Source: Ligilactobacillus saerimneri DSM 16049 (lineage in GTDB: Bacteria > Bacillota > Bacilli > Lactobacillales > Lactobacillaceae). From it: 59,843 bases of DNA. The stretch lies in the NCBI RefSeq assembly GCF_000423265.1, contig NZ_AUHQ01000010.1:1-59843 (forward strand), read 5' to 3'. Position numbers and translations under genes: made by a program. This document shows, in pieces, positions 21,249-30,606 of this stretch (positions are counted from its first letter, which is position 1; each line of letters opens with the position of its first letter). A model generated the notes under the pieces. That model did no database searches. It worked only from the letters and a program-made list of their open reading frames with translations, and was not told the origin of the DNA.

Positions 21249-21788
21249 ATGAGTCGTTTAAAGGATAAATATACTAATGAAATTGTCCCATCAATGATGG
21301 AAAAATTTAACTACACATCAATCATGCAAGTGCCTAAGGTTGACAAGATCGTTATCAACATGGGTGTTGGTGATGCTGTAAATAACTCTAAGTTTTTGGA
21401 TGAAGCTGTCGAAGAATTAACTCTTATCTCTGGTCAAAAGCCAGTTATCACAAGAGCTAAGAAGTCTATCGCTGGCTTCCGTCTGCGTGAAGGTATGGCA
21501 ATCGGTACTAAGGTTACCTTACGTGGACAACGGATGTACGAATTCTTAGACAAGTTAGTTTCTGTATCACTTCCACGTGTGCGTGACTTCCACGGTGTAA
21601 GCAAGCGTGCTTTCGATGGTCGTGGTAACTACACACTGGGTGTACGTGAACAGCTGATCTTCCCTGAAATCGATTTTGATAACGTTAATAAGGTACGGGG
21701 ATTAGATATCGTTATTGTTACAACTGCTAACACAGACGAAGAATCCAAGGAATTATTAACTCAATTAGGAATGCCATTCGCCAAATAA
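21249..21788 (+). CDS. rplE: 50S ribosomal protein L5
   Basis: L5 binds 5S rRNA and forms the central protuberance of the 50S subunit. 179 residues, with [19 protein letters not shown] and [20 protein letters not shown] segments conserved. GAAGGAGG lies upstream. Confidence 0.97.
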   Translation: MSRLKDKYTNEIVPSMMEKFNYTSIMQVPKVDKIVINMGVGDAVNNSKFLDEAVEELTLISGQKPVITRAKKSIAGFRLREGMAIGTKVTLRGQRMYEFLDKLVSVSLPRVRDFHGVSKRAFDGRGNYTLGVREQLIFPEIDFDNVNKVRGLDIVIVTTANTDEESKELLTQLGMPFAK

Positions 21789-21802
21789 GAGGGGGTTTCA
21801 CA

Positions 21803-21988
21803 TTGGCTAAAAAGTCACAAATTGCAAAGAATAAGCGTCCAGCAAAGTTCTCAACTCAAGAATATACTCGTTGTGAACGTTGTGGCAGACCACATTCTGT
21901 TTATCGTAAATTTAAGTTATGCCGTGTTTGCCTGCGCGAACTTGCTCACAAGGGTCAAATCCCTGGCATGAAAAAGGCTAGCTGGTAA
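21803..21988 (+). CDS. rpsN: 30S ribosomal protein S14, zinc type
   Basis: 61 residues from a TTG start. It has the zinc ribbon CERC (24-27) and CRVC (40-43) of the short, zinc-binding type Z S14, in contrast to the long zinc-free type. S14 is a late-assembling head protein. A zinc-free paralogue used in zinc starvation, if the organism has one, would be elsewhere. Confidence 0.96.
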   Translation: MAKKSQIAKNKRPAKFSTQEYTRCERCGRPHSVYRKFKLCRVCLRELAHKGQIPGMKKASW

Positions 21989-22025
21989 TCCACATATACT
22001 TTGATAAAAGGAGGCAAACAAGGTC

Positions 22026-22418
22026 ATGACAGATCCAATTGCAGATTTCTTGACTCGCATTCGTAATGCAAATCAAGCAAGACTTGAATCTTTAGAAGTG
22101 CCTGCTTCAAACATGAAGAAGGCCATCGCTGAAATCCTTCAAAAAGAAGGATTTATCCGCGACGTTGAATACATTGATGACGACAAACAAGGCGTTATCC
22201 GCGTATTCCTTAAATACGGTAAGAACAACGAACGCGTAATCACTGGTCTTCGTCGTATTTCTAAACCAGGTTTACGTTCTTACGTTAAGTCCGATGATGT
22301 ACCTAAGGTTTTAAACGGTTTAGGTATTGCTATCTTGTCAACACCAGAAGGCGTGATTACTGACAAAGAAGCACGGGCAAAGCACGTTGGCGGCGAAGTG
22401 CTCGCTTACGTTTGGTAA
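22026..22418 (+). CDS. rpsH: 30S ribosomal protein S8
   Basis: S8 binds the centre of 16S rRNA and represses the spc operon in E. coli. 130 residues, starting [15 protein letters not shown] and ending with the conserved [22 protein letters not shown]. Confidence 0.97.
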   Translation: MTDPIADFLTRIRNANQARLESLEVPASNMKKAIAEILQKEGFIRDVEYIDDDKQGVIRVFLKYGKNNERVITGLRRISKPGLRSYVKSDDVPKVLNGLGIAILSTPEGVITDKEARAKHVGGEVLAYVW

Positions 22419-22449
22419 TTAATATAAACAGTAAGGAGGTGTCAATCTC

Positions 22450-22986
22450 GTGAGTCGTATTGGTTATAAAGTAGTTGAATTACCAGAAGGCGTTGAAGTA
22501 AAACAAGATGGTAACGTAGTTACTGTTAAGGGTCCTTTGGGTGAATTAACTCGTGAATTTTCAAATCAAATCACAATGAAGATCGAAGGCAACGAAGTTA
22601 CTTTCGAACGTTCATCAGAAGATAACAAAGTTAAGGCTCTTCACGGTACTACTCGTGCAAACTTCGCCAACATGGTTGAAGGTGTTTCTAAGGGCTTTAA
22701 GAAAGAACTTGAATTGCGTGGTGTTGGTTACCGTGCAGTTAAGAAGGGTAACAAGCTTGAATTAAGTCTTGGTTACTCCCACCCAGTTTACTTTGAAGAA
22801 GAAGATGGCATTAAGCTTGAAGCTCCTTCTGCAACTTCTGTAATCGTTTCTGGGATTAACAAAGAAGAAGTTGGGGATTTCGCTGCACGGATTCGTGCTA
22901 AGCGTGCTCCAGAACCTTACAAGGGCAAGGGTGTTCGCTATGTTGGCGAATTCGTACGTCGTAAGGAAGGTAAGACTGGTAAATAA
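22450..22986 (+). CDS. rplF: 50S ribosomal protein L6
   Basis: L6 lies near the factor-binding site of the 50S subunit. 178 residues from a GTG start behind AAGGAGGTG. Two similar alpha/beta domains are seen, and the C-terminal [20 protein letters not shown] is conserved. Confidence 0.97.
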   Translation: MSRIGYKVVELPEGVEVKQDGNVVTVKGPLGELTREFSNQITMKIEGNEVTFERSSEDNKVKALHGTTRANFANMVEGVSKGFKKELELRGVGYRAVKKGNKLELSLGYSHPVYFEEEDGIKLEAPSATSVIVSGINKEEVGDFAARIRAKRAPEPYKGKGVRYVGEFVRRKEGKTGK

Positions 22987-23031
22987 TGCAGCATAACTTG
23001 CTGATCCAAATTTAATTAAGAGGTGAAAATT

Positions 23032-23388
23032 TTGATTTCAAAACCAGATAAGAATAAGACACGTCAACGTCGTCACGTTCGTGTTCGTGGTAAGATCTCT
23101 GGTACTGCTGAGTGCCCACGCTTAAATGTTTATCGTTCAAACAAAAACATCTACGCTCAAGTTATTGATGACGTAGCGGGTGTGACGCTAGTTAGTGCCT
23201 CTACTTTAGACAGTGAAGTTAGTGGCAACACTAAGACTGAACAAGCTGCTTCAGTTGGTGCTGTTGTTGCAAAGCGTGCTCAAGATAAGGGTATCGAACA
23301 AGTTGTATTTGACCGTGGTGGATACCTGTACCATGGACGTGTTCAAGCTTTAGCCGAAGCTGCACGTGAAAATGGTTTACAATTCTAG
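23032..23388 (+). CDS. rplR: 50S ribosomal protein L18
   Basis: L18 binds 5S rRNA with L5. The TTG at 23032 is chosen because AGAGGTG lies just before it and the protein then starts [20 protein letters not shown], as in relatives; the in-frame GTG at 23023 is part of that ribosome site. 118 residues, ending with the family [17 protein letters not shown]. Confidence 0.93.
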   Translation: MISKPDKNKTRQRRHVRVRGKISGTAECPRLNVYRSNKNIYAQVIDDVAGVTLVSASTLDSEVSGNTKTEQAASVGAVVAKRAQDKGIEQVVFDRGGYLYHGRVQALAEAARENGLQF

Positions 23389-23409
23389 GAAAGGGAGGAA
23401 ATAACATTT

Positions 23410-23910
23410 ATGGCTTTTATCGATCCAACTCAATTAGAATTAGAAGATCGTGTTGTAGCAATCAACCGTGTTACTAAAGTTGTAAAAGGTGGACGTCGTC
23501 TTCGTTTTGCTGCTTTAGTTGTTGTCGGCGACCACAATGGCCACGTTGGCTTTGGTACTGGTAAAGCTCAAGAAGTTCCAGAAGCTATTCGTAAAGCTGT
23601 TGACGCTGCTCGTAAGAACTTAATCGAAGTTCCGGTTGTTGGAACTACTCTTCCTCACGAAATCATCGGTCAACACAGCGGTAGTCGCATCTTGTTGAAG
23701 CCAGCTATTGCCGGTTCTGGGGTTGCTGCTGGTGGTGCCGTACGTGCCATCATGGAACTTGCTGGTATTGACGATGTGACAAGTAAGTCATTAGGTTCAA
23801 ACACACCAGTTAACGTAGTCCGTGCTACAATGGATGGTTTGTTGCGTATGAAGAGTGCAGAAGAAGTTGCCCAATTACGTGGTGTTTCTGTACAACACTT
23901 AGCTGAATAA
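23410..23910 (+). CDS. rpsE: 30S ribosomal protein S5
   Basis: S5 is needed for translational accuracy and lines the mRNA entry. 166 residues. The spectinomycin loop ([18 protein letters not shown], about residues 24-41) is without change or deletion. The [19 protein letters not shown] segment is conserved. Confidence 0.97.
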   Translation: MAFIDPTQLELEDRVVAINRVTKVVKGGRRLRFAALVVVGDHNGHVGFGTGKAQEVPEAIRKAVDAARKNLIEVPVVGTTLPHEIIGQHSGSRILLKPAIAGSGVAAGGAVRAIMELAGIDDVTSKSLGSNTPVNVVRATMDGLLRMKSAEEVAQLRGVSVQHLAE

Positions 23911-23924
23911 GGAGGACAAAAATT

Positions 23925-24107
23925 ATGGCTCAATTAAAAGTTACATTAATTCGTTCTGTCATTGGACGTCCTCAAAATCAACGCGAAATTGTTAAAGGTT
24001 TAGGCCTTGGCCGCATTAATAGTTCAGTTGTTGTTCCTGACAACGCAGCTATGCGCGGAGCAATTACAAAGATCAATCATTTAGTGGACGTTAAATTGGC
24101 TGACTAA
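23925..24107 (+). CDS. rpmD: 50S ribosomal protein L30
   Basis: 60 residues, the usual short bacterial L30, with the motif [20 protein letters not shown]. It lies between rpsE and rplO in the usual place. Confidence 0.96.
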   Translation: MAQLKVTLIRSVIGRPQNQREIVKGLGLGRINSSVVVPDNAAMRGAITKINHLVDVKLAD

Positions 24108-24142
24108 AGTCAAGATAAGTTAATGAGGAGGTGCCAACCCTA

Positions 24143-24577
24143 ATGAAATTACATGAATTAAAGCCAAGTGAAGGCTCACGTAAAGTACGCAACCGCGTAG
24201 GTCGTGGTACTTCATCCGGTAATGGTAAGACTGCAGGCCGTGGTCAAAAGGGTCAAAAGGCTCGTGGCAAGGTTCGTCTTGGTTTCGAAGGTGGCCAAAT
24301 GCCATTATTCCGCCGGATGCCAAAACGTGGTTTCAACAACATTAACCGTAAAGAATATGCTGTTGTAAACCTTACTGAATTAAACAAATTTGAAGATGGT
24401 GCTGTTGTTTCTGTTGCAGAATTAACTGAAGCAGGCATCGTTAAGAATCTCAAAGATGGGATCAAGATTCTTGGTAATGGTGAATTGAACAAGAAGTTAA
24501 CTGTTAAAGCTAACAAGTTCTCTGCATCTGCTAAGGAAGCGATCGAAGCAAAAGGCGGTCAAGCTGAGGTGATTTAA
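24143..24577 (+). CDS. rplO: 50S ribosomal protein L15
   Basis: L15 is a late 50S assembly protein. The ATG at 24143 gives 144 residues and the family start [20 protein letters not shown]; the in-frame GTG at 24131 is within the ribosome site GAGGAGGTG. The glycine-rich [18 protein letters not shown] arm is intact. Its stop is directly followed by the secY start. Confidence 0.95.
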   Translation: MKLHELKPSEGSRKVRNRVGRGTSSGNGKTAGRGQKGQKARGKVRLGFEGGQMPLFRRMPKRGFNNINRKEYAVVNLTELNKFEDGAVVSVAELTEAGIVKNLKDGIKILGNGELNKKLTVKANKFSASAKEAIEAKGGQAEVI

Positions 24578-25870
24578 TTGCTTAAGACAATGAAGAACGC
24601 CTTTACTGTAAAAGAGATTCGCAATAAAATCTTATTTACTTTAGGTGTCTTGATTGTATTTCGCTTAGGCACTTATATCACTGTCCCTGGGATCAACGCT
24701 AAAGCTCTGCAAAGTGTTGCGTCTTCAGGGTTAATTAGTATATTGAACACTTTCAGTGGTGGTGGATTGACTAACTATTCCATCTTGGCAATGGGGGTTT
24801 CACCATATATTACTGCACAAATTGTAATCCAATTATTACAAATGGACATTGTGCCGAAGTATGTGGAGTGGAGCAAACAAGGTGAAGTTGGTCGGCGTAA
24901 ACTTAATCAGCATACGCGGATCCTGACGATTGTCCTTGCGTTTATACAATCAATTGGTGTTACAGCAGGGTTTAATTTTTTGAGTTCATTAAACCTTGTG
25001 GAAAATCCAAGTATTCAAACCTATGTTAGCATTGGTTTGATTTTAACGGGGGGTACAATGTTTACCGCCTGGCTTGGTGACATGATTACAGATCGTGGGA
25101 TTGGTAATGGAGTTTCCATTATCATCATGGCTGGTATCTTAGCTCGGGTTCCTACTGGAATTCAGCAAATTTACCAAGAACAATTTGGAAGTGCAAGTGA
25201 TTTGGTTCAGCCACTGCTATACTGTGGCCTCTTATTGGTAGTAATCCTCATCATCGTAACTTTTGTTACGTTTGTTGAACAAGCTGCTTATAAGATTCCT
25301 ATTCAGTATACGCGGCGGATGGCTGGAGCATCTGATAGCTCATATCTGCCATTAAAGATCAATGTTGCTGGGGTTATCCCAGTTATCTTTGCTAGTTCGT
25401 TTATTGCTACGCCCCAAGCAATCCTAATGGTTTTCACGCAAAATCATTCTGAAGATACATGGTATAAGATCATGACCAATCTGTTTTCAATGCAGACGAC
25501 AGCAGGGATGATTTTATATACAGTATTGATTGTTGGTTTTACTTTCTTCTACGCTTTTGTTCAGGTAAACCCTGAGAAGCTAGCAGAAAATTTACAAAAA
25601 CAGGGAAGTTATATTCCATCTGTTTGGCCAGGACGGGAAACACAAAATTATGTTTCTAGTCTATTGATCCGACTAAGTTCGGTTGGGTCACTTTACTTGG
25701 GCTTAGTATCATTGATTCCGTTAGTCTCCAGCAATGTTTGGGGATTGAATGAATCAATCGGACTAGGTGGTACCAGTTTACTAATTGTTGTTGGGGTTAC
25801 AATCCAAACAATCAATCAGTTAAACGGGATGATGATGAAACAAGAATACGTTGGCTTCATCAGAGAATAA
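24578..25870 (+). CDS. secY: Protein translocase subunit SecY
   Basis: SecY is the membrane channel for protein export. The 430-residue protein has ten hydrophobic segments. The plug/pore area (GLISILNTFSGGGLTNYSI) and cytoplasmic loops (YVEWSKQGEVGRRKLNQHTR; QYTRRMAGASDSSYLPLK) are conserved. The TTG start abuts the rplO stop, and the ribosome site GAGGTGAT lies in the rplO end. A strong terminator follows, so secY ends the S10/spc operon. Confidence 0.97.
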   Translation: MLKTMKNAFTVKEIRNKILFTLGVLIVFRLGTYITVPGINAKALQSVASSGLISILNTFSGGGLTNYSILAMGVSPYITAQIVIQLLQMDIVPKYVEWSKQGEVGRRKLNQHTRILTIVLAFIQSIGVTAGFNFLSSLNLVENPSIQTYVSIGLILTGGTMFTAWLGDMITDRGIGNGVSIIIMAGILARVPTGIQQIYQEQFGSASDLVQPLLYCGLLLVVILIIVTFVTFVEQAAYKIPIQYTRRMAGASDSSYLPLKINVAGVIPVIFASSFIATPQAILMVFTQNHSEDTWYKIMTNLFSMQTTAGMILYTVLIVGFTFFYAFVQVNPEKLAENLQKQGSYIPSVWPGRETQNYVSSLLIRLSSVGSLYLGLVSLIPLVSSNVWGLNESIGLGGTSLLIVVGVTIQTINQLNGMMMKQEYVGFIRE

Positions 25871-25884
25871 TTTATCTATTTATT

Positions 25885-25927
25885 AATACGGGAAATAAGT
25901 AGTAGTACCTTATTTCCCGTATTTTCT
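25885..25927 (+). terminator. Rho-independent terminator after secY
   Basis: A perfect 15-base stem (25885-25899 with 25909-25923) encloses a nine-base loop, with T's on the 3' side. It cuts the large ribosomal operon between secY and adk, which are cotranscribed in many relatives. Confidence 0.92.
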
Positions 25928-25957
25928 TTAGATGAAAAACTTAAAGTACGGTATAAT
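25928..25957 (+). promoter_or_regulatory. Candidate adk promoter
   Basis: TATAAT at 25952-25957 is perfect; the -35 (TTAGAT at 25928-25933, 18-base spacer) is weak. It starts right after the secY terminator, giving adk its own transcription start. Confidence 0.6.
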
Positions 25958-25993
25958 GATAATCGTATAAATATTTGAGGAGGAGTCATTACT

Positions 25994-26653
25994 ATGGCTT
26001 TACAGTTAATGTTAATGGGCTTGCCAGGTGCTGGTAAGGGGACCCAAGCAGAACAGATTGTTGATGAGTACAAGATTCCACATATTTCAACTGGGGATAT
26101 CTTCCGGGCAGCAATCAAGAATCAAACCCCAATGGGTGTTGAAGCTAAGAAATATATCGACAAGGGCGAATTGGTGCCGGATGATGTGGTTAACGGGATT
26201 GTGAAAGAACGTTTAGGCCAAGACGATGTTCAAAACGGCTACATGTTAGATGGCTTTCCAAGAAACATGGTTCAAGCACGAGCATTAAAGGAATTTAGTG
26301 CTGAACTTGGTCAACCATTGAACTGTGTGATCAATATTCACGTAGATCCTGAATCACTGATGGAACGTTTGACGGGACGCTTTATTTGCAAGAACTGTGG
26401 TGCTACATACCATAAGGTTTTCAACCCAACTAAAGTTGAAGGCACTTGTGATCGTTGTGGTGGCCATGAATTCTTCCAACGGGACGATGACAAGCCGGAA
26501 ACAGTTGAGAACCGTTTGAAGGTTAACATTGAAATGAATACACCTTTACTCGATTTCTACCGTGAAGAAGGTATTTTACACGAAGTAAACGGAAATCAAC
26601 CAATCGAAAAGGTTTTCGCTGATATTAAACAAATTTTAGATGCAATTAAGTAG
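25994..26653 (+). CDS. adk: Adenylate kinase
   Basis: The enzyme interconverts ATP plus AMP with two ADP and balances adenine nucleotides in the cytoplasm. 219 residues. The P-loop GLPGAGKGT is at residues 9-17 and DGFPRN near residue 84. The LID domain is of the zinc type, with C132-x2-C135 and C152-x2-C155. It has its own promoter and terminator. The methionine aminopeptidase gene map, often next to adk, is missing. Confidence 0.97.
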   Translation: MALQLMLMGLPGAGKGTQAEQIVDEYKIPHISTGDIFRAAIKNQTPMGVEAKKYIDKGELVPDDVVNGIVKERLGQDDVQNGYMLDGFPRNMVQARALKEFSAELGQPLNCVINIHVDPESLMERLTGRFICKNCGATYHKVFNPTKVEGTCDRCGGHEFFQRDDDKPETVENRLKVNIEMNTPLLDFYREEGILHEVNGNQPIEKVFADIKQILDAIK

Positions 26654-26669
26654 CTAAAGGCTTACAATG

Positions 26670-26697
26670 AAGTTGTCGCTTTGCGGCAACTTTTTTT
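26670..26697 (+). terminator. Rho-independent terminator after adk
   Basis: AAGTTGTCGC (26670-26679) pairs with GCGGCAACTT (26683-26692), with one T-G pair and a TTT loop, followed by T's. Confidence 0.88.
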
Positions 26698-26724
26698 ATG
26701 GAAATTTTTATTGAAAACAAATCC

Positions 26725-26753
26725 TTGCTAAGCACTTTAGAATATGATAGTAT
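26725..26753 (+). promoter_or_regulatory. Candidate promoter of the infA-rplQ operon
   Basis: TTGCTA (26725-26730) and TAGTAT (26748-26753) lie 17 bases apart. About 135 bases of leader follow, with an imperfect GTGGGA/TCTCAC hairpin near 26818-26842, before the AAGGAGG of infA. Confidence 0.5.
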
Positions 26754-26890
26754 TATCAAGGTTTATCTTTTCAATAGGATTAGTTCGCGCTTTTTTGCGT
26801 TCATCCTGCGGAAAAAGGTGGGACTCCGTGAAGCTTCTCACATTTTTACGTGTAAAGTTTTCAAACCAAAATTTAAGGAGGTACTTTTAC

Positions 26891-27109
26891 GTGGCGAAAG
26901 ATGATGTGATTGAAATTGAAGGTAAAGTAAAAGAAACTTTACCAAATGCGATGTTCAAAGTTGAGCTCGAAAATGGTCACGAGATTTTAGCGCATGTTTC
27001 TGGGAAGATCAGAATGCACTACATTCGGATTTTACCTGGTGACAAGGTAACGGTTGAAATGTCACCATACGACTTAACTAAGGGTCGCATTACCTATCGC
27101 TTTAAATAG
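26891..27109 (+). CDS. infA: Translation initiation factor IF-1
   Basis: IF-1 blocks the A site of the 30S subunit during initiation. The GTG at 26891, behind TAAGGAGG, gives the standard 72 residues ([20 protein letters not shown], ending [12 protein letters not shown]). Longer upstream frames are only leader sequence. It is the first gene of the alpha operon. Confidence 0.97.
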   Translation: MAKDDVIEIEGKVKETLPNAMFKVELENGHEILAHVSGKIRMHYIRILPGDKVTVEMSPYDLTKGRITYRFK

Positions 27110-27143
27110 ATTGTACTTCAAGTAAATATAGGAGGTATAATTC

Positions 27144-27257
27144 ATGAAAGTAAGACCATCAGTTAAACCAATGTGCGAAAACTGCAAGGTCATTAAGCGC
27201 AAGGGTCGCGTAATGGTTATCTGCAGCAATCCTAAGCACAAACAACGTCAAGGCTAA
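27144..27257 (+). CDS. rpmJ: 50S ribosomal protein L36
   Basis: A 37-residue protein starting [20 protein letters not shown]. It carries the zinc ligands C11, C14, C27 and H32, so it is the zinc-binding form. L36 is a late assembly protein of the 50S subunit. GGAGGT precedes the ATG. It lies between infA and rpsM as usual. Confidence 0.96.
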   Translation: MKVRPSVKPMCENCKVIKRKGRVMVICSNPKHKQRQG

Positions 27258-27279
27258 TTTTTAAGGAGGTGAATTTTAA

Positions 27280-27645
27280 ATGGCTCGTATCGCAGGTGTC
27301 GACTTACCACGTGACAAGCGTATCGTAATCGGCTTAACATATATTTTTGGTATCGGTAATACAACAGCTCAAAAGATTTTGGCTGATGCCGGTGTTTCAG
27401 AAGATATCCGTGTTCGTGACTTGACTCCAGATCAAGAAGACAAGATCCGTGAACAAGTTGATAACTACAAGGTTGAAGGTGACCTTCGTCGTGAAGTTTC
27501 CTTGAACATTAAGCGTCTTTCTGAAATCGGTTCTTACCGTGGCCTTCGTCACCGTCGTCATTTACCAGTTCGTGGTCAAAACACGAAGAACAATGCGCGG
27601 ACTCGTAAAGGCCCAGCAGTTGCTATTGCTGGTAAAAAAGGTTAA
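27280..27645 (+). CDS. rpsM: 30S ribosomal protein S13
   Basis: S13 bridges to the 50S subunit and contacts P-site tRNA through its basic tail. 121 residues, starting [15 protein letters not shown], with the C-terminal [15 protein letters not shown] conserved. Confidence 0.97.
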   Translation: MARIAGVDLPRDKRIVIGLTYIFGIGNTTAQKILADAGVSEDIRVRDLTPDQEDKIREQVDNYKVEGDLRREVSLNIKRLSEIGSYRGLRHRRHLPVRGQNTKNNARTRKGPAVAIAGKKG

Positions 27646-27680
27646 TAAATAAATTAAAATAAAGGAGGTTAGTCAAATTC

Positions 27681-28067
27681 ATGGCTGTTAAGAAATCACG
27701 TAAGCGCCGTGTGAAGAAGCATATTGAAGCCGGCGTTGCACACATTCACTCAACATTTAACAACACACTTGTTATGATCACTGACGTTCATGGTAACGCC
27801 GTTGCATGGTCATCAGCTGGTTCCTTAGGCTTCAAGGGTAGCCGTAAGTCTACTCCATTTGCTGCCCAAATGGCTTCTGAAGCTGCTGCAAAGGTTGCAA
27901 TGGAAAACGGTATGAAGACTGTTGAAGTTGCTGTTAAGGGTCCTGGTTCAGGTCGTGAAGCTGCTATTCGTGCACTTCAAACTACAGGTCTCGAAGTTAC
28001 ATCTATCAAGGATGTTACACCAGTTCCTCATAATGGATGTCGTCCTCCAAAGCGTCGGCGTGTTTAA
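27681..28067 (+). CDS. rpsK: 30S ribosomal protein S11
   Basis: S11 lies on the 30S platform by the Shine-Dalgarno helix. 128 residues, with [18 protein letters not shown] and the C-terminal [18 protein letters not shown] conserved. Confidence 0.97.
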   Translation: MAVKKSRKRRVKKHIEAGVAHIHSTFNNTLVMITDVHGNAVAWSSAGSLGFKGSRKSTPFAAQMASEAAAKVAMENGMKTVEVAVKGPGSGREAAIRALQTTGLEVTSIKDVTPVPHNGCRPPKRRRV

Positions 28068-28146
28068 TGTGGAACTTTGAAGCTTGCCTTCACAGTGTTG
28101 AAACCATGTTACTACACGTTACGTTTTGAAAGGGGTAAAGATAAGA

Positions 28147-29091
28147 ATGATCGAATTTGAAAAACCAAAAATTCATAAGATTGAAGAAAATGATGGCTAC
28201 GGCAAGTTTGTTATCGAACCGCTTGAACGTGGGTATGGTACAACTTTAGGTAACTCTTTACGCCGGGTCTTATTATCTTCATTGCCAGGTGCTGCTATTA
28301 CTGATATCCAAATCGATGGGGTTCTCCATGAATTCTCTACCGTCGAAGGTGTTCTAGAAGATGTTACTCAAATCATCTTGAACTTAAAGAAGGTTGCATT
28401 GGGTATCAAGTCAGATGATCGTGTATCCTTAGAGATTGATGTTGTTGGTCCAATGGAAGTAACTGCCGGTGATATCCAAGGTAGTGCCGACGTTGAAATC
28501 TTCAACCCAGATCAATATATTTGTACTGTGGCTGATGGAGCTTCATTCCATGTTCGGATGACCGCTAACACGGGTCGTGGTTACGTTTCTGCAAAGGAAA
28601 ACAAAGAAATGGCTGATGATATGCCAATCGGTGTTTTACCAATCGATTCGATTTATACCCCGATCGAACGCGTGAACTACCAAGTTGAAAAAACACGTGT
28701 TGGTCAAAAGAACGATTACGATAAGTTGACCTTAGATGTTTGGACTAACAAGTCCATCACACCTAGTGAAGCTGTTAGCTTATCCGCAAAAGTCTTAACT
28801 GAACACTTGAGTTTGTTTGTTAACCTGACTGAAGAAGCAATGAATGCTGAAATGATGGTTGTAACTGAAGAAACTCACAAAGAAAAGATGCTTGAGATGA
28901 CAATTGAAGAGCTTGATCTCTCTGTTCGTTCATACAACTGCTTGAAGCGTGCAGGTATCAATACTGTTCAAGAGTTAACTAATAAGACTGAAGCAGATAT
29001 GATGAAGGTTAGAAACCTTGGTCGCAAGTCTTTGGATGAAGTTAAGGAAAAATTAGCAAACCTTGGTTTATCATTACGCCAAGATGACTAA
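28147..29091 (+). CDS. rpoA: DNA-directed RNA polymerase subunit alpha
   Basis: Alpha dimerises to start RNA polymerase assembly and contacts activators and UP elements with its C-terminal domain. The ATG at 28147 is chosen over the in-frame TTG at 28126 because GAAAGGGGT lies between them. This gives 314 residues, starting [14 protein letters not shown]. The N-terminal dimer domain ([20 protein letters not shown]) and the C-terminal HhH domain ([20 protein letters not shown]) are both complete. Confidence 0.96.
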   Translation: MIEFEKPKIHKIEENDGYGKFVIEPLERGYGTTLGNSLRRVLLSSLPGAAITDIQIDGVLHEFSTVEGVLEDVTQIILNLKKVALGIKSDDRVSLEIDVVGPMEVTAGDIQGSADVEIFNPDQYICTVADGASFHVRMTANTGRGYVSAKENKEMADDMPIGVLPIDSIYTPIERVNYQVEKTRVGQKNDYDKLTLDVWTNKSITPSEAVSLSAKVLTEHLSLFVNLTEEAMNAEMMVVTEETHKEKMLEMTIEELDLSVRSYNCLKRAGINTVQELTNKTEADMMKVRNLGRKSLDEVKEKLANLGLSLRQDD

Positions 29092-29122
29092 ACATTATCA
29101 GAAATAAAGGAGGGAAACATTC

Positions 29123-29506
29123 ATGGCATACCGCAAATTAGGTCGGACAAGCGAACACCGTAAGGCAATGTTACGCAATTTGACTACTGATTTGATTGTT
29201 AACGAAAAGATCGTTACTACTGAACAACGTGCTAAAGAAGTACGTAAATTTGCTGACAAGATGATCACTTTAGGTAAGAAGGGTGACTTGGCTGCTCGCC
29301 GGCGCGCTGCTGCTTTCATGATGAACGTTATTGCTGACGTTAAGGAAAACGGTGACGACGTAGTTATCCAAACTGCTTTACAAAAGTTATTTGATGATCT
29401 TGCACCACGTTTTGCTGAACGTAACGGTGGTTACACTCGGATCTTAAAGATGGACAAGCGTCGGGGCGATGCTGCTCAAATGGTTGTTCTTGAATTGGTT
29501 GACTAA
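29123..29506 (+). CDS. rplQ: 50S ribosomal protein L17
   Basis: L17 lies near the tunnel exit. 127 residues, starting [20 protein letters not shown], with [20 protein letters not shown] in the middle. It is the last gene of the alpha operon and is followed by a palindrome and a structured RNA element. Confidence 0.97.
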   Translation: MAYRKLGRTSEHRKAMLRNLTTDLIVNEKIVTTEQRAKEVRKFADKMITLGKKGDLAARRRAAAFMMNVIADVKENGDDVVIQTALQKLFDDLAPRFAERNGGYTRILKMDKRRGDAAQMVVLELVD

Positions 29507-29520
29507 TTCGTTAACTGGTA

Positions 29521-29542
29521 TTAATTGAATATATTCAATTAA
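29521..29542. repeat. Perfect 22-base AT-rich palindrome after rplQ
   Basis: The sequence is its own reverse complement over 22 bases, with half site TTAATTGAATA. It has no T-run after it, so it is not a normal terminator. It may form an extra stem in the rplQ 3' region or bind a protein. Function is unknown. Confidence 0.7.
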
Positions 29543-29550
29543 CAAAGTGT

Positions 29551-29665
29551 CACTTTTATAATGATAAATGGGCGTTAGGATGTTGGTTACAACCTTTACC
29601 TAGTCTAGCTCAGAGTACGTCGTCCTTGAGGCGGGGGAACTTTCATTATAAAAAGTGATTTTTTT
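29551..29665 (+). ncRNA. Structured RNA downstream of rplQ (L17 downstream element type)
   Basis: CACTTTTATAATGA (29551-29564) pairs with TCATTATAAAAAGTG (29643-29657) with one bulged base, closing a loop of about 78 bases that has its own short stems, and seven T's follow. Position (directly after rplQ, in Lactobacillales) and build fit the published L17 downstream element, a conserved RNA of unknown function found by comparative genomics. The match is by recall of its position and taxonomic range, not by a model search. Confidence 0.7.
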
Positions 29666-29672
29666 GTTTTAT

Positions 29673-29713
29673 AGGCATTAAAATGATCGATATGATGATT
29701 TTAATGCCTTTTT
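29673..29713 (+). terminator. Rho-independent terminator of the alpha operon
   Basis: AGGCATTAAAAT (29673-29684) pairs perfectly with ATTTTAATGCCT (29698-29709), followed by T's. It backs up the RNA element just upstream. Confidence 0.9.
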
Positions 29714-29772
29714 CTTGTGTTTAAGACTATGGTATATTAGAGACATTAGTAACGAGAAGGGATGTTGTAACG

Positions 29773-30606
29773 ATGGGTAAGATCATTGAGGTTAAGGACT
29801 TGACCTTCCATTATCCTGACCAAAAAGAACCACTCTTTGACCAGCTGTCGTTGAGTATTGAACGAGGACAATGGGTAGCGATTATTGGTCACAATGGTAG
29901 TGGCAAGAGTACCCTTGTACGGATAATCGATGGTCTTTTAGCACCACAAGCCGGCACGATCTTTGTTGATGGAATGCCTGTGACACCAGAGAATATTTGG
30001 CAAATTAGGGAGAAGATCGGGATGGTCTTTCAAAATCCAGACAATCAGTTTGTCAGCGCTGATGTCGAAGGCGATGTTGCATTCGGGATGGAAAATCTAG
30101 GTCTTGACCGCGATGTGATGAAGTACCGTGTAGACCAGGCACTGCGCAAGGTGAATATGGAGGACTTCAAAGGCCATGATCCATCACGTTTATCTGGGGG
30201 GCAAAAGCAGCGAGTAGCCATTGCTGGTGTTTTGACCCTGCGTCCAGATGTTATTATCTTTGACGAGGCAACGAGTATGCTTGATCCGGAAGGACGCCAG
30301 GATATTATCAAGTTGATGACCAAATTGCACAAGAAAGGTTACACTCTAATCTCAATTACCCATAATATTGATGAGGCCGCTATGGCAGACAGGGTTTGTG
30401 TAATTGACGATGGGAAGATAGCTGCTGATAGCAGTCCAGCAGAGATTTTTGCACAAGAAAAAGAGTTAATAGCAATGGGGTTAGATGTTCCATATTCAGA
30501 ACGTCTTAAGGATGAGTTGCTTCACAATGGGATTGAGGTCCCACACGAATATCTCACTGAGAAGGGAATGGTTGACTGGCTATGCAAATTACATTCGAAA
30601 AATTAG
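29773..30606 (+). CDS. ecfA1: ECF transporter ATPase EcfA1
   Basis: This is one of two ATPases that power energy-coupling-factor transporters, which take up vitamins and metals with interchangeable substrate-binding subunits. 277 residues. Walker A GHNGSGKST is near residue 36, the signature LSGGQKQR near 142, and Walker B VIIFDEATSMLD near 159. It overlaps ecfA2 by 25 bases and belongs to the ecfA1-ecfA2-ecfT-truA unit. No S component is nearby, so this is a shared (group II) ECF module. Confidence 0.95.
   Translation: MGKIIEVKDLTFHYPDQKEPLFDQLSLSIERGQWVAIIGHNGSGKSTLVRIIDGLLAPQAGTIFVDGMPVTPENIWQIREKIGMVFQNPDNQFVSADVEGDVAFGMENLGLDRDVMKYRVDQALRKVNMEDFKGHDPSRLSGGQKQRVAIAGVLTLRPDVIIFDEATSMLDPEGRQDIIKLMTKLHKKGYTLISITHNIDEAAMADRVCVIDDGKIAADSSPAEIFAQEKELIAMGLDVPYSERLKDELLHNGIEVPHEYLTEKGMVDWLCKLHSKN

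Noticed and set aside
26698-26904. Rightward frame in the infA leader.
   Set aside because: No ribosome site; it overlaps the candidate infA promoter and start.
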